12,819 nt of DNA, taken from assembly GCA_018384835.1 (NCBI GenBank), contig JAHAYB010000040.1:1-12819 (forward strand), given 5' to 3'. Under the pieces are notes generated by a model. That model made no database searches. It saw nothing but the letters and a program-made list of their open reading frames with translations, and was not told the origin of the DNA. Position 1 is the first letter of the stretch. Each line of letters starts with the position of its first letter. Source of the stretch: Comamonas sp. (GTDB taxonomy: Bacteria > Pseudomonadota > Gammaproteobacteria > Burkholderiales > Burkholderiaceae_C). The position numbers were made by a program, and so were the translations under genes. Positions 7,179 through 12,819 of this stretch are shown one piece after another.

Positions 7179-9017
7179 ATGCACTTGCCCTCGCCCGCCC
7201 TGGTTTCTCAACAAGCTGTGCGCCGCCTGCCGCGCTGGGTGGTGGTGCTGTTGTGTGCGGCCTATGTGTTGGCAGGCTTTGTAGGCCGCCAGCCTTGGCG
7301 CGAGGCGGATATGGAAACCCTGGGCTTGGCACACGCTATGGCGCTAGGCGACAGCCTGTGGCTTGCCCCCGCCCTGCAAGAAGGGGCGCTGCTGCCCGAA
7401 GCGCCCGGCCTGCTGCATTACTGGCTGGGTGCTGCCGCGCTGTGGCTGGCTCCTAGCAGTTGGCCAGCGGATACGGTGCTGCGCCTGCCGTTTATGGGCT
7501 TGCTGGTGCTGTGTATGTTGGCGCTGTGGTGGGCGGTGTATGGCTTGGCACGTCTGCCCAGCGCCCAGCCGGTGGCTTTTGCTTTTGGCGGGGAAGCCCA
7601 CCCCAAAGACTACGCTTGCACCCTGGCTGATAGCGCTTTGCTGGCCTTGCTGGCCTGCCTGGGGCTAGCGCAAATGGGGCACGAGGCCAGCCATAGCCTG
7701 CTGCAACTGGCGGGGGTGTGCATCAGCCTGTATGCCCTGGGCAATATGGGCTGGCAGCCTAAGCGCACAGCGCTGGCGGCTTTGTTGGGCAGCTTGGTGC
7801 TGGCCTTGTCTGGGGCGGTTTTGCTGGCGCTGGGGCTGGGGGCATTTGCCATCGTGCTGGCGCTTTTTGCTCCGGGAAGCAATCAATGGATTGCCCGCAG
7901 CCAGCGCCATAGCTGGGCGGCTTGGTGGCTGCTGTGCCTGTGCGTGGCCGCTGCAATGGCTCTGCGCCTGGGGCAATGGCCAGAGGCTGCTGCCCTCCTC
8001 CCCACAACCTGGCTGGCTACCGGTACTAGCCGCTTGGCCGATTGGGATAGCCTGGCGCGGCTGCTCACCTGGTTTGCCTGGCCTGCTTGGCCGTTTGCCC
8101 TGTGGACGCTATGGCGCTGGCGTGCGCAACTGCGCCAACTGGGGCAGGGGCGGCATTTGCACCTGCTGATTCCCCTATGGCTGTGGCTGCTGGCTTTGTT
8201 GGCCACCATCTTCTCGCCCGAGCGCGAGCGCTCCCTGCTATTAAGCCTGCCGGCAATTGCTGCCCTGGCGGCCTTTGCCCTGCCCACCTTACAGCGCAGC
8301 CTGAGCGCCTTTATCGACTGGCTGACGCTGATTTTCTTCACCGCCTGCGCCTTGACGGTGTGGGTGGTTTGGCTATCGGTGCAGACCGGCATTCCCGCCA
8401 AACCTGCCGCCAACGTGGCGCGATTGGCCGATGGCTACCAGCCGCCGTTTGAACTGTTGCCCTTTGCCATCGCCCTACTGGCTACGGCGGCTTGGCTGTT
8501 GCTGTTGGCCTGGCGCACCCGCCGCCACCGCGCCGCGCTGTGGAAAAACCTGGCGCTGCCCGCAGGCGGTACGGTGCTGGGCTGGGTGCTGCTAATGACG
8601 CTATGGCTGCCCATGCTGGACTATGGCCGCAGCTACGCCCCCCAGGTGCAGCGCCTGGCCGCGCTACTGCCCGCCCCACCTACCCAGGCTATGCAGCCTA
8701 CTCAACTGAATGGGCAAGATGGGGGCTGCCTCTACACCCTGGGGATGAATGCCGCCCAAGTCAGTGCCCTGGCATGGCATGGCGGTTGGCAGGTACGTGC
8801 TTACCCCGGCACTGGTGAGGCTACAACCGAGGCCACAACCTGCCCCTGGCTAGTGACCCCAGCGGCGGCCTGGGGCGACATCGTCACCACCGAATCCAGC
8901 CAACAAGCCGCCCTGCCTTTAGAACAATGGCAGCAATGGCATTTGCTAGGCGGTGCAACCCGCCCCACTGACCGCCAAGACCACTGGCTGCTGCTACAGC
9001 GGCGCAGTGCTGAATAA
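7179..9017 (+). CDS. GT-C membrane glycosyltransferase, ArnT/PMT-like
   Basis: This 612-residue polytopic inner-membrane protein is rich in Leu/Trp/Ala and has about a dozen hydrophobic segments, the first at about 19-36. After the first segment the periplasmic loop reads WREADMETLGLAHAM...GDSLWLAPALQEGALLPEAPGLLHYWLGA. This aligns in pattern with the ArnT/PMT loop (acidic DxE-type motif, then GDW..P.L.G...EKPPL.YWL). Asp44 and Glu46 are candidate metal/donor-binding residues. ArnT-type enzymes move a sugar from a polyprenyl-phosphate carrier to an acceptor such as lipid A; the substrate here is unknown. A GTG at 7116 would add 21 residues. The gene ends 15 bases before the MATE gene, so the two are probably co-transcribed. 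Identity as a GT-C enzyme is fairly secure; calling it arnT would go too far. Confidence 0.75.
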   Translation: MHLPSPALVSQQAVRRLPRWVVVLLCAAYVLAGFVGRQPWREADMETLGLAHAMALGDSLWLAPALQEGALLPEAPGLLHYWLGAAALWLAPSSWPADTVLRLPFMGLLVLCMLALWWAVYGLARLPSAQPVAFAFGGEAHPKDYACTLADSALLALLACLGLAQMGHEASHSLLQLAGVCISLYALGNMGWQPKRTALAALLGSLVLALSGAVLLALGLGAFAIVLALFAPGSNQWIARSQRHSWAAWWLLCLCVAAAMALRLGQWPEAAALLPTTWLATGTSRLADWDSLARLLTWFAWPAWPFALWTLWRWRAQLRQLGQGRHLHLLIPLWLWLLALLATIFSPERERSLLLSLPAIAALAAFALPTLQRSLSAFIDWLTLIFFTACALTVWVVWLSVQTGIPAKPAANVARLADGYQPPFELLPFAIALLATAAWLLLLAWRTRRHRAALWKNLALPAGGTVLGWVLLMTLWLPMLDYGRSYAPQVQRLAALLPAPPTQAMQPTQLNGQDGGCLYTLGMNAAQVSALAWHGGWQVRAYPGTGEATTEATTCPWLVTPAAAWGDIVTTESSQQAALPLEQWQQWHLLGGATRPTDRQDHWLLLQRRSAE

Positions 9018-9032
9018 AAACACGGCTCCCCC

Positions 9033-10406
9033 ATGACCCCCACCCTACTTACCACCCCCAAGCCCCCTTCTGAACTGGGGATGATTGCCCGCCACGCTGG
9101 CACTGTGCTGGTCGGGCAACTGGCCGTGATGGCCTTTGGTGTGACGGACACCATCGTTGCCGGGCGCTTTTCTGCCGATGCGCTGGCGGCGCTGTCGGTG
9201 GCCTCTGCCGTGTTTATCAGTGTGTTTGTCGCCTTGATGGGGGTGCTGCAAGCGCTGCTGCCTATTTGGTCAGAGCTGCACGGGCGCAAAGACTATTTGG
9301 CACTGGGGCGCTCGGTACGCCAAGCGGTGTATCTGGCGGTGGCAGCTAGCCTGCTGGGCATGGGCTTGCTGCTGTTTCCCGAGCCGCTGCTGCGCTGGAC
9401 GCAAGTGCCTGAGGCCATGCAGGCCAGCGTTCGTGCCTATCTGATGGTGGTGGGCTGGGCGTTGCCATCAGCGCTGTTTTTTCGCCTTTACACCACGTTG
9501 AACCAATCGCTGGGCAAGCCCCAATTGGTCACTTGGATACAGGTGGCCGCCTTGGTGCTGAAAGTGCCGCTGTCTATCTGGATGACTTTTGGCGGCGCGG
9601 GTATGCCTGCCATGGGTGTGGTCGGCTGCGCCTGGGCAACGCTGATTGTGGATTACGCCATTCTGGCGCTAGGCTTGCTGCTGCTGCGCACGCAAAGCCT
9701 CTACCACCCTTTGCAGCTTTGGCAGCACCTGGAAGCGCCAGACTGGGCGCAACTGCGCCAGTTTTTGCGTCTGGGCGTGCCAGCAGGCTTGTCGATTTTG
9801 GTGGAAGTGACTTCGTTCACCCTGGTGGCCTTGTTTGTGGCGCGTCAGGGCACACAGGCAGCAGCTAGCCACCAGATTGCCGCCAACTTGGGCGCTTTGT
9901 GCTACATGCTGCCGCTGTCGCTGGGCATTGCCGTCAGCGCCCGCGCCAGTTGGTGGCGTGGCATGGGGCAGGAGCAACAAGCGCAAGCCACCGCATGGCT
10001 GGGGGTGAAGGCTGCCCTTATCAGCGGTTTGCTGCTATGCGCCGCCCTGCTGCTGGGTCGCCAAGCGCTGCCCGGCATCTACACCACCGATGCCGCCGTT
10101 ATCGCCCTGAGTAGCGCCGTGCTGCTATGGGTGGCGCTGTACCAAGCGGCAGACAGCGTGCAATGCGTGTGCATCTTCCTGCTGCGCAGTTGGCGCGTGA
10201 CCCTCGCCCCGTTGCTGGTGTATTGCGCCTTGCTCTGGGGCGGCGGCCTGGGCGGGGGCTATTGGCTGGCCTATATCCACCCCAGCAGCAGCGCCTACTG
10301 GGCGGGCAACCCTACGCCGTTCTGGCTAGCCAGTGCGGGGGCGTTGACGGTGACTTCTTTGGTATTTGTGGGCTTGCTGCGGCGGGTGTTGCGCGGGCAG
10401 GGGTGA
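9033..10406 (+). CDS. MATE family efflux transporter (NorM-like)
   Basis: The 457-residue product is an inner-membrane antiporter of the multidrug and toxic compound extrusion family, which exports cationic drugs or metabolites in exchange for Na+ or H+. It has two similar halves of six hydrophobic segments. The first half has GTVLVGQLAVMAFGVTDTIV, AALSVASAVFISVFVALMGV and VRAYLMVVGWALPSALFFR. The second half has FLRLGVPAGLSILVEVTSFT, SHQIAANLGALCYMLPLSLG and ASWWRGMGQ. These fit the MatE domains (PF01554), and the length is typical. The ATG at 9033 follows the GT-C stop by 15 bases and lacks a strong Shine-Dalgarno, which suggests coupled translation. The first Rpn-like gene starts 51 bases downstream. 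Confidence 0.92.
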   Translation: MTPTLLTTPKPPSELGMIARHAGTVLVGQLAVMAFGVTDTIVAGRFSADALAALSVASAVFISVFVALMGVLQALLPIWSELHGRKDYLALGRSVRQAVYLAVAASLLGMGLLLFPEPLLRWTQVPEAMQASVRAYLMVVGWALPSALFFRLYTTLNQSLGKPQLVTWIQVAALVLKVPLSIWMTFGGAGMPAMGVVGCAWATLIVDYAILALGLLLLRTQSLYHPLQLWQHLEAPDWAQLRQFLRLGVPAGLSILVEVTSFTLVALFVARQGTQAAASHQIAANLGALCYMLPLSLGIAVSARASWWRGMGQEQQAQATAWLGVKAALISGLLLCAALLLGRQALPGIYTTDAAVIALSSAVLLWVALYQAADSVQCVCIFLLRSWRVTLAPLLVYCALLWGGGLGGGYWLAYIHPSSSAYWAGNPTPFWLASAGALTVTSLVFVGLLRRVLRGQG

Positions 10407-10457
10407 GGTGTGCTGCGCAGTCACGGCAAGCAGACGAACGGGTTCTACAATGGTTCC

Positions 10458-11417
10458 ATGCCCCAAGATGCCGACGCTTCCTACAAACTGCTGTTCTCCG
10501 CACCCGAAGTCGTGCGGGATTTGGTGCTGGGCTTTATTCCCGATGAGTGGCTGCACAGCTTGGACTACAGCACCCTGGAAAAAATGCCAGGCAGCTATGT
10601 GACGGACGATTTCCGCCACCGGGCAGACGATGTGGTGTGGCGGGTGCGAGCCGGGGGCGAATGGGTGTATTTGTATTTGCTGATTGAATTTCAAAGCAAA
10701 AACGACCCCTGGATGGCCGTGCGCATCATGACTTATATGGGCTTGCTGTACCAAGACTTGATACGTGCTAAACAGGTGCTGCCCGGTAAAAAGCTGCCAC
10801 CGGTACTACCCATCGTGCTCTACAACGGCGAGCGCAAATGGACAGCAGCCACCAACATTACCGACCTGATTCCCAAAGCGCCGGGCTTGGTCGCCCAATA
10901 CCTGCCTCAGTTGCAATACCTGCTGATTGAGCACAACCAGTACAGCAGCGAGCAGCTAGGCAAGATTTCCAATCTGGTTGCCGCTATCATGGCTTTTGAG
11001 CAGCCCGAAAGCGAGCAGGCGCTGCTAGACCTGATAGACCAACTACGCCTATGGCTGGCTGACAACCCGGAACTAGAGCGCACCTTTGCCTTCTGGATAA
11101 GAGCGGTACTGCTGCGCCAAAAACGCCAAGACTTGGTACTGCCCAAGGTACAAGATTTAAAGGAGTTAAAAATGACACTCGCCCACCGACTGGATCAATG
11201 GGAGCAGGCTTATGAAGAGCGGGGCTTGCAAAAGGGTTTGCAGAAGGGCTTGCAGAAGGGCGAAAGTGACTTCCTACGCCGCCTGCTTGTGCACCGCTTT
11301 GGCCCCTTGCCTAAAGAGTTGCTTGCCCGTATGAACCAAGCCTCTAGCGAGCAATTAGCGCTTTGGGGCTTGCGCGTACTGGATGCGCGTAGCTTGGATG
11401 AGGTGTTTGGGGCTTAA
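10458..11417 (+). CDS. Rpn/YhgA-like PD-(D/E)XK nuclease, array copy A (RpnL-like)
   Basis: This 319-residue protein belongs to the Rpn family (PF04754, older name transposase_31/YhgA-like), DNA nucleases now described as toxin components of anti-phage systems. The N-terminal nuclease domain (about 1-200) starts DADASYKLLFSAPEVVRDLV. It has RADDVVWRV (candidate catalytic Asp58) and LYLLIEFQSKNDPWMAVRI (Glu77, Gln79 of the D...ExQ core), then LPPVLPIVLYNGERKW. The C-terminal part is helical and charged, with GLQK x3 at about 256-267. The ATG at 10458 is chosen because all three array copies share it; a longer reading from 10410 adds 16 residues. Its own Shine-Dalgarno is poor, unlike the strong internal one at 11159-11165. 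The gene ends eight bases before copy B. No terminal inverted repeats suggest a transposon. Confidence 0.9.
   Translation: MPQDADASYKLLFSAPEVVRDLVLGFIPDEWLHSLDYSTLEKMPGSYVTDDFRHRADDVVWRVRAGGEWVYLYLLIEFQSKNDPWMAVRIMTYMGLLYQDLIRAKQVLPGKKLPPVLPIVLYNGERKWTAATNITDLIPKAPGLVAQYLPQLQYLLIEHNQYSSEQLGKISNLVAAIMAFEQPESEQALLDLIDQLRLWLADNPELERTFAFWIRAVLLRQKRQDLVLPKVQDLKELKMTLAHRLDQWEQAYEERGLQKGLQKGLQKGESDFLRRLLVHRFGPLPKELLARMNQASSEQLALWGLRVLDARSLDEVFGA
11159..11165 (+). promoter_or_regulatory. Internal Shine-Dalgarno of copy A
   Basis: AAAGGAG is followed by the six-base spacer TTAAAA and an ATG at 11172 in the same frame as the large gene. It is far better than the sequence before the large gene's own ATG. 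The same seven bases and spacer recur at 12127-12133 in copy B and 12660-12666 in copy C. Confidence 0.75.
11172..11417 (+). CDS. Internal small ORF of copy A (RpnS-like intragenic antitoxin)
   Basis: An in-frame internal start would give 81 residues, MTLAHRLDQWEQAYEERG, then three GLQK units, then a conserved C-terminal block (LLVHRFGPLPKELL...WGLRVLDARSLDEVFGA). In described Rpn systems the C-terminal domain is translated separately as RpnS. It dimerises through a helix with four-residue repeats of variable number, and it blocks the toxicity of RpnL. The features seen here (strong internal Shine-Dalgarno, ATG, four-residue repeats, conservation in all array copies) match that architecture. 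Separate expression is inferred, not shown. Confidence 0.7.
   Translation: MTLAHRLDQWEQAYEERGLQKGLQKGLQKGESDFLRRLLVHRFGPLPKELLARMNQASSEQLALWGLRVLDARSLDEVFGA
11223..11258 (+). repeat. 12-base coding repeats, copy A (GLQK x3)
   Basis: Three tandem 12-base units encode GLQK-GLQK-GLQK. The units differ from each other only at third codon positions. They lie in the part shared by the large and small products, where repeat number can change by slippage without shifting the frame. Confidence 0.9.
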
Positions 11418-11425
11418 ATAACACC

Positions 11426-12397
11426 ATGCCCCAAGATGCCGATGCTTCCTACAAACTGCTGTTCTCCGCCCCCGAAGTCGTGCGAGATTTGGTGCTGGGC
11501 TTTATCCCCGATGAGTGGCTGCACAGCCTGGACTACAGCACTCTGGAAAAAATGCCCGGCAGCTATGTGACGGACGATTTTCGCCACCGGGCAGACGATG
11601 TAGTGTGGCGAGTACGCGCTGGCGGTGAGTGGGTGTATTTGTATTTGCTGATTGAATTTCAAAGCAAAAACGACCCCTGGATGGCCGTGCGCATCATGAC
11701 CTATGTGGGCTTGCTCTACCAGGACTTGATACGTGCTAAACAGGTGCTGCCCGGTAAAAAGCTGCCACCGGTGCTGCCCATCGTGCTCTACAACGGCGAG
11801 CGCAAATGGACAGCAGCCACCAACATTGCCAACCTGATTCCCAAAGCGCCAGGTTTGGTCGCCCAATACCTGCCCCAGCTGCAATACCTACTGATTGAGC
11901 ACAACCAGTACAGCAGCGAGCAGCTAGGCAAGATTTCCAATCTGGTTGCCGCTATCATGGCTTTTGAGCAGCCCGAAAGTGAGCAAGCGCTGCTAGACCT
12001 GATAGACCAGCTACGCCTGTGGCTGGCCGACAACCCGGAACTAGAGCGCACCTTTGCCTTCTGGATAAGAGCGGTACTACTGCGCCAAAAGCGCCAAGAT
12101 TTGGTGCTGCCCAAGGTACAAGATTTAAAGGAGTTAAAAATGACACTCGCCCACCGACTGGATCAATGGGAGCAGGCTTATGAAGAGCGGGGCTTAAAGA
12201 AGGGTCGCGCCGAAGGCCGCACCGAGGGTCGCGCCGAAGGCGAAAGTGACTTCCTACGCCGCCTACTTGTGCATCGCTTTGGCCCCTTGTCTAAGGAATT
12301 ACTTGCCCGCATGGACCAAGCCTCTAGCGAGCAATTAGCGCTTTGGGGCTTGCGCGTACTGGATGCACGTAGCTTGGATGAGGTGTTTGGGGCTTAA
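11426..12397 (+). CDS. Rpn/YhgA-like PD-(D/E)XK nuclease, array copy B (RpnL-like)
   Basis: This 323-residue paralogue of copy A starts eight bases after its stop. The first 74 residues are identical to copy A although 16 nucleotides differ. Elsewhere the only substitutions I find are MTYV for MTYM, IANL for ITDL, LSKE for LPKE, MDQ for MNQ, and the repeat region. The candidate catalytic Asp58, Glu77 and Gln79 are kept. The four-residue repeats are GLKK-GRAE-GRTE-GRAE (four units) in place of three GLQK units, which accounts for the longer protein. The sequence before the start (AATAACACC) has no Shine-Dalgarno, so translation may depend on re-initiation from copy A. It is probably in one transcript with A and C. 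Confidence 0.9.
   Translation: MPQDADASYKLLFSAPEVVRDLVLGFIPDEWLHSLDYSTLEKMPGSYVTDDFRHRADDVVWRVRAGGEWVYLYLLIEFQSKNDPWMAVRIMTYVGLLYQDLIRAKQVLPGKKLPPVLPIVLYNGERKWTAATNIANLIPKAPGLVAQYLPQLQYLLIEHNQYSSEQLGKISNLVAAIMAFEQPESEQALLDLIDQLRLWLADNPELERTFAFWIRAVLLRQKRQDLVLPKVQDLKELKMTLAHRLDQWEQAYEERGLKKGRAEGRTEGRAEGESDFLRRLLVHRFGPLSKELLARMDQASSEQLALWGLRVLDARSLDEVFGA
12127..12133 (+). promoter_or_regulatory. Internal Shine-Dalgarno of copy B
   Basis: AAAGGAG with the spacer TTAAAA precedes the in-frame ATG at 12140. It sits in an 89-base block identical to copy A (11139-11227 there) that covers the site, the start codon and the first 18 codons of the small ORF. Confidence 0.75.
12140..12397 (+). CDS. Internal small ORF of copy B (RpnS-like)
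   Basis: The internal in-frame start would give an 85-residue C-terminal product. It shares MTLAHRLDQWEQAYEERG and the end block (WGLRVLDARSLDEVFGA) with copy A but has a different repeat helix, GLKK-GRAE-GRTE-GRAE. If the repeats form the dimer interface, as described for RpnS, this protein may not pair with the GLQK-type products of copies A and C. Separate translation is inferred from the ribosome-binding site. Confidence 0.7.
   Translation: MTLAHRLDQWEQAYEERGLKKGRAEGRTEGRAEGESDFLRRLLVHRFGPLSKELLARMDQASSEQLALWGLRVLDARSLDEVFGA
12191..12238 (+). repeat. 12-base coding repeats, copy B (GLKK, then GRAE/GRTE/GRAE)
   Basis: Four 12-base units encode GLKK-GRAE-GRTE-GRAE. The last three are Arg/Glu type and unrelated in codons to the Leu/Gln/Lys units of copies A and C, although the flanks are almost the same sequence. 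This points to replacement of the repeat block rather than point mutation. Confidence 0.9.
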
Positions 12398-12659
12398 TAA
12401 CACCATGCCCCAAGACGCTGATGCCTCCTACAAACTGCTGTTCTCCGCCCCCGAAGTCGTGCGGGATTTGGTGCTGGGCTTTATCCCCGAAGCCTGGACT
12501 ACAGCACCCTGGAAAGCAGGCGCTGTTAGACCTGATAGACCAGCTACGCCTCTGGCTGGCCGACAACCCGGAACTAGAGCGCACCTTTGCCTTCTGGATA
12601 AGAGCGGTACTGCTGCGCCAAAAACGCCAAGACTTGGTTCTGCCCAAGGTACAAGATTT

Positions 12660-12666
12660 AAAGGAG
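12660..12666 (+). promoter_or_regulatory. Internal Shine-Dalgarno retained in copy C
   Basis: AAAGGAG plus TTAAAA before the ATG at 12673 is unchanged from copies A and B, although the upstream coding region is destroyed. Confidence 0.75.
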
Positions 12667-12672
12667 TTAAAA

Positions 12673-12819
12673 ATGACACTCGCCCACCGTTTGGATCAAT
12701 GGGAGCAGGCTTATGAAGAGCGGGGTTTACAGAAGGGCTTGCAAAAAGGTCTGCAAAAGGGCGAGAGCGAGGTTTTACGCCGCCAGCTTGTCCATCGTTT
12801 TGGCCCCTTACCTCAGGAG
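12673..12819 (+). CDS. Small ORF of copy C (possible orphan RpnS; 3' end beyond window)
   Basis: The internal ORF is open for 49 codons to the edge: MTLAHRLDQWEQAYEERG, three GLQK units, GESEVLRRQLVHRFGPLPQE. It differs from copy A at DF to EV, L to Q and K to Q in the visible part. Because the nuclease part of copy C is gone, this small ORF could be an antitoxin without its own toxin, possibly acting on the copy A protein, which has the same repeat type. The 3' end is not visible, so completeness is unknown. Confidence 0.65.
   Translation, partial: MTLAHRLDQWEQAYEERGLQKGLQKGLQKGESEVLRRQLVHRFGPLPQE
12724..12759 (+). repeat. 12-base coding repeats, copy C (GLQK x3)
   Basis: Three units encode GLQK-GLQK-GLQK, the same as copy A at protein level but with different synonymous codons (TTA, AAA, CTG). 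Confidence 0.9.

Larger units (their letters stand above)
10458..12819 (+). repeat. Head-to-tail tandem array of Rpn-like genes
   Basis: Three gene-length direct repeats start at 10458, 11426 and 12405 (units of 968 and 979 bases). The unit is the ORF plus a 7-8 base junction (AATAACACC or TAACACC). The 11-base difference equals one extra 12-base repeat less one junction base. Sequence differences are scattered, and copy C matches A at some sites and B at others, as expected from gene conversion or shared ancestral states. The array continues past the right edge. Confidence 0.93.
12405..12819 (+). pseudogene. Rpn-like array copy C, nuclease region deleted and frameshifted
   Basis: Copy C begins seven bases after copy B with the same MPQDADASYKLLFSAPEVVR start, then loses two segments. 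Compared with copy B, 13 bases are missing after GFIP (near 12490), and about 433 bases are missing after CTGGAAA (near 12515). The second loss removes the whole D...ExQ core. The total loss of 446 bases is not a multiple of three. The frame from 12405 therefore runs into nonsense and stops at 12716, and the C-terminal part lies in another frame. That other frame is open from an ATG at 12421 to the window end but has an off-frame N-terminus without known domain character. No active nuclease can be made. The gene runs past the right edge. Confidence 0.88.

Noticed and set aside
11133..11161. TTGGTA-17-TTTAAA promoter-like pair before the internal ATG of copy A
   Set aside because: Both elements match only 4 of 6 positions, the -35 differs among copies (TTGGTA, TTGGTG, TTGGTT), and the -10 overlaps the Shine-Dalgarno, so a transcript starting there would lack it.
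10907..12679. Minus-strand open frames across the array (for example 10907-11146, 11788-12114, 12324-12647)
   Set aside because: They recur in each copy only because the plus-strand genes are repeated, and have no domain character.
10458..12819. Insertion sequence, because the family was once named transposase_31
   Set aside because: No terminal inverted repeats or target duplications are seen; repeat junctions fall exactly between genes; the family is now known as Rpn nucleases.
10458..12819. CRISPR array or other spacer-type repeats
   Set aside because: The repeats are gene-length coding units and 12-base in-frame units, without regular spacers.

Overview
The window reads as a chromosomal segment from a GC-rich betaproteobacterium, most likely Burkholderiales and probably Comamonadaceae. 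The evidence is the run of genes gspD, a DUF3567 protein, mltD, gloB, a SAM methyltransferase and rnhA, together with codon use and protein sequence character. The assignment is by recognition only; no search was run.

Layout. Positions 1-2236 (minus) hold the type II secretion secretin gspD, whose 3' end runs off the left edge through a nearly pure G/C block. A small DUF3567 gene (2503-2799, plus) follows. It faces an mltD-gloB pair on the minus strand (2864-5292), which is coupled by a 4-base ATGA overlap. gloB is divergent from a methyltransferase (5291-6097), and the two start codons share one CATG. rnhA (6130-6576), the zinc-free type B ribosomal protein L31 gene (6727-6972) and a clear intrinsic terminator (7013-7043) complete the housekeeping part. 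Next, in tight succession, come a GT-C (ArnT/PMT-like) membrane glycosyltransferase (7179-9017) and a MATE efflux protein (9033-10406).

The most interesting part is 10458-12819, a head-to-tail tandem array of at least three Rpn/YhgA-like (PF04754) genes with repeat units of 968 and 979 bases. Copies A and B are intact and nearly identical in protein. Their first 74 codons differ at 16 positions, all synonymous. Each contains a strong internal Shine-Dalgarno (AAAGGAG, 6-base spacer) and an in-frame ATG that would produce the C-terminal 81-85 residues as a separate protein. This is the architecture of the described Rpn gene-within-gene toxin-antitoxin and anti-phage systems, in which RpnL is the nuclease and RpnS the intragenic inhibitor. 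The small protein carries four-residue repeats that differ between paralogues: GLQK x3 in A and C, but GLKK-GRAE-GRTE-GRAE in B. Copy C has lost most of its nuclease region through two deletions and is frameshifted. Its internal ribosome-binding site and small ORF remain open to the right edge, so it looks like a possible orphan RpnS antitoxin. The array runs beyond the window.
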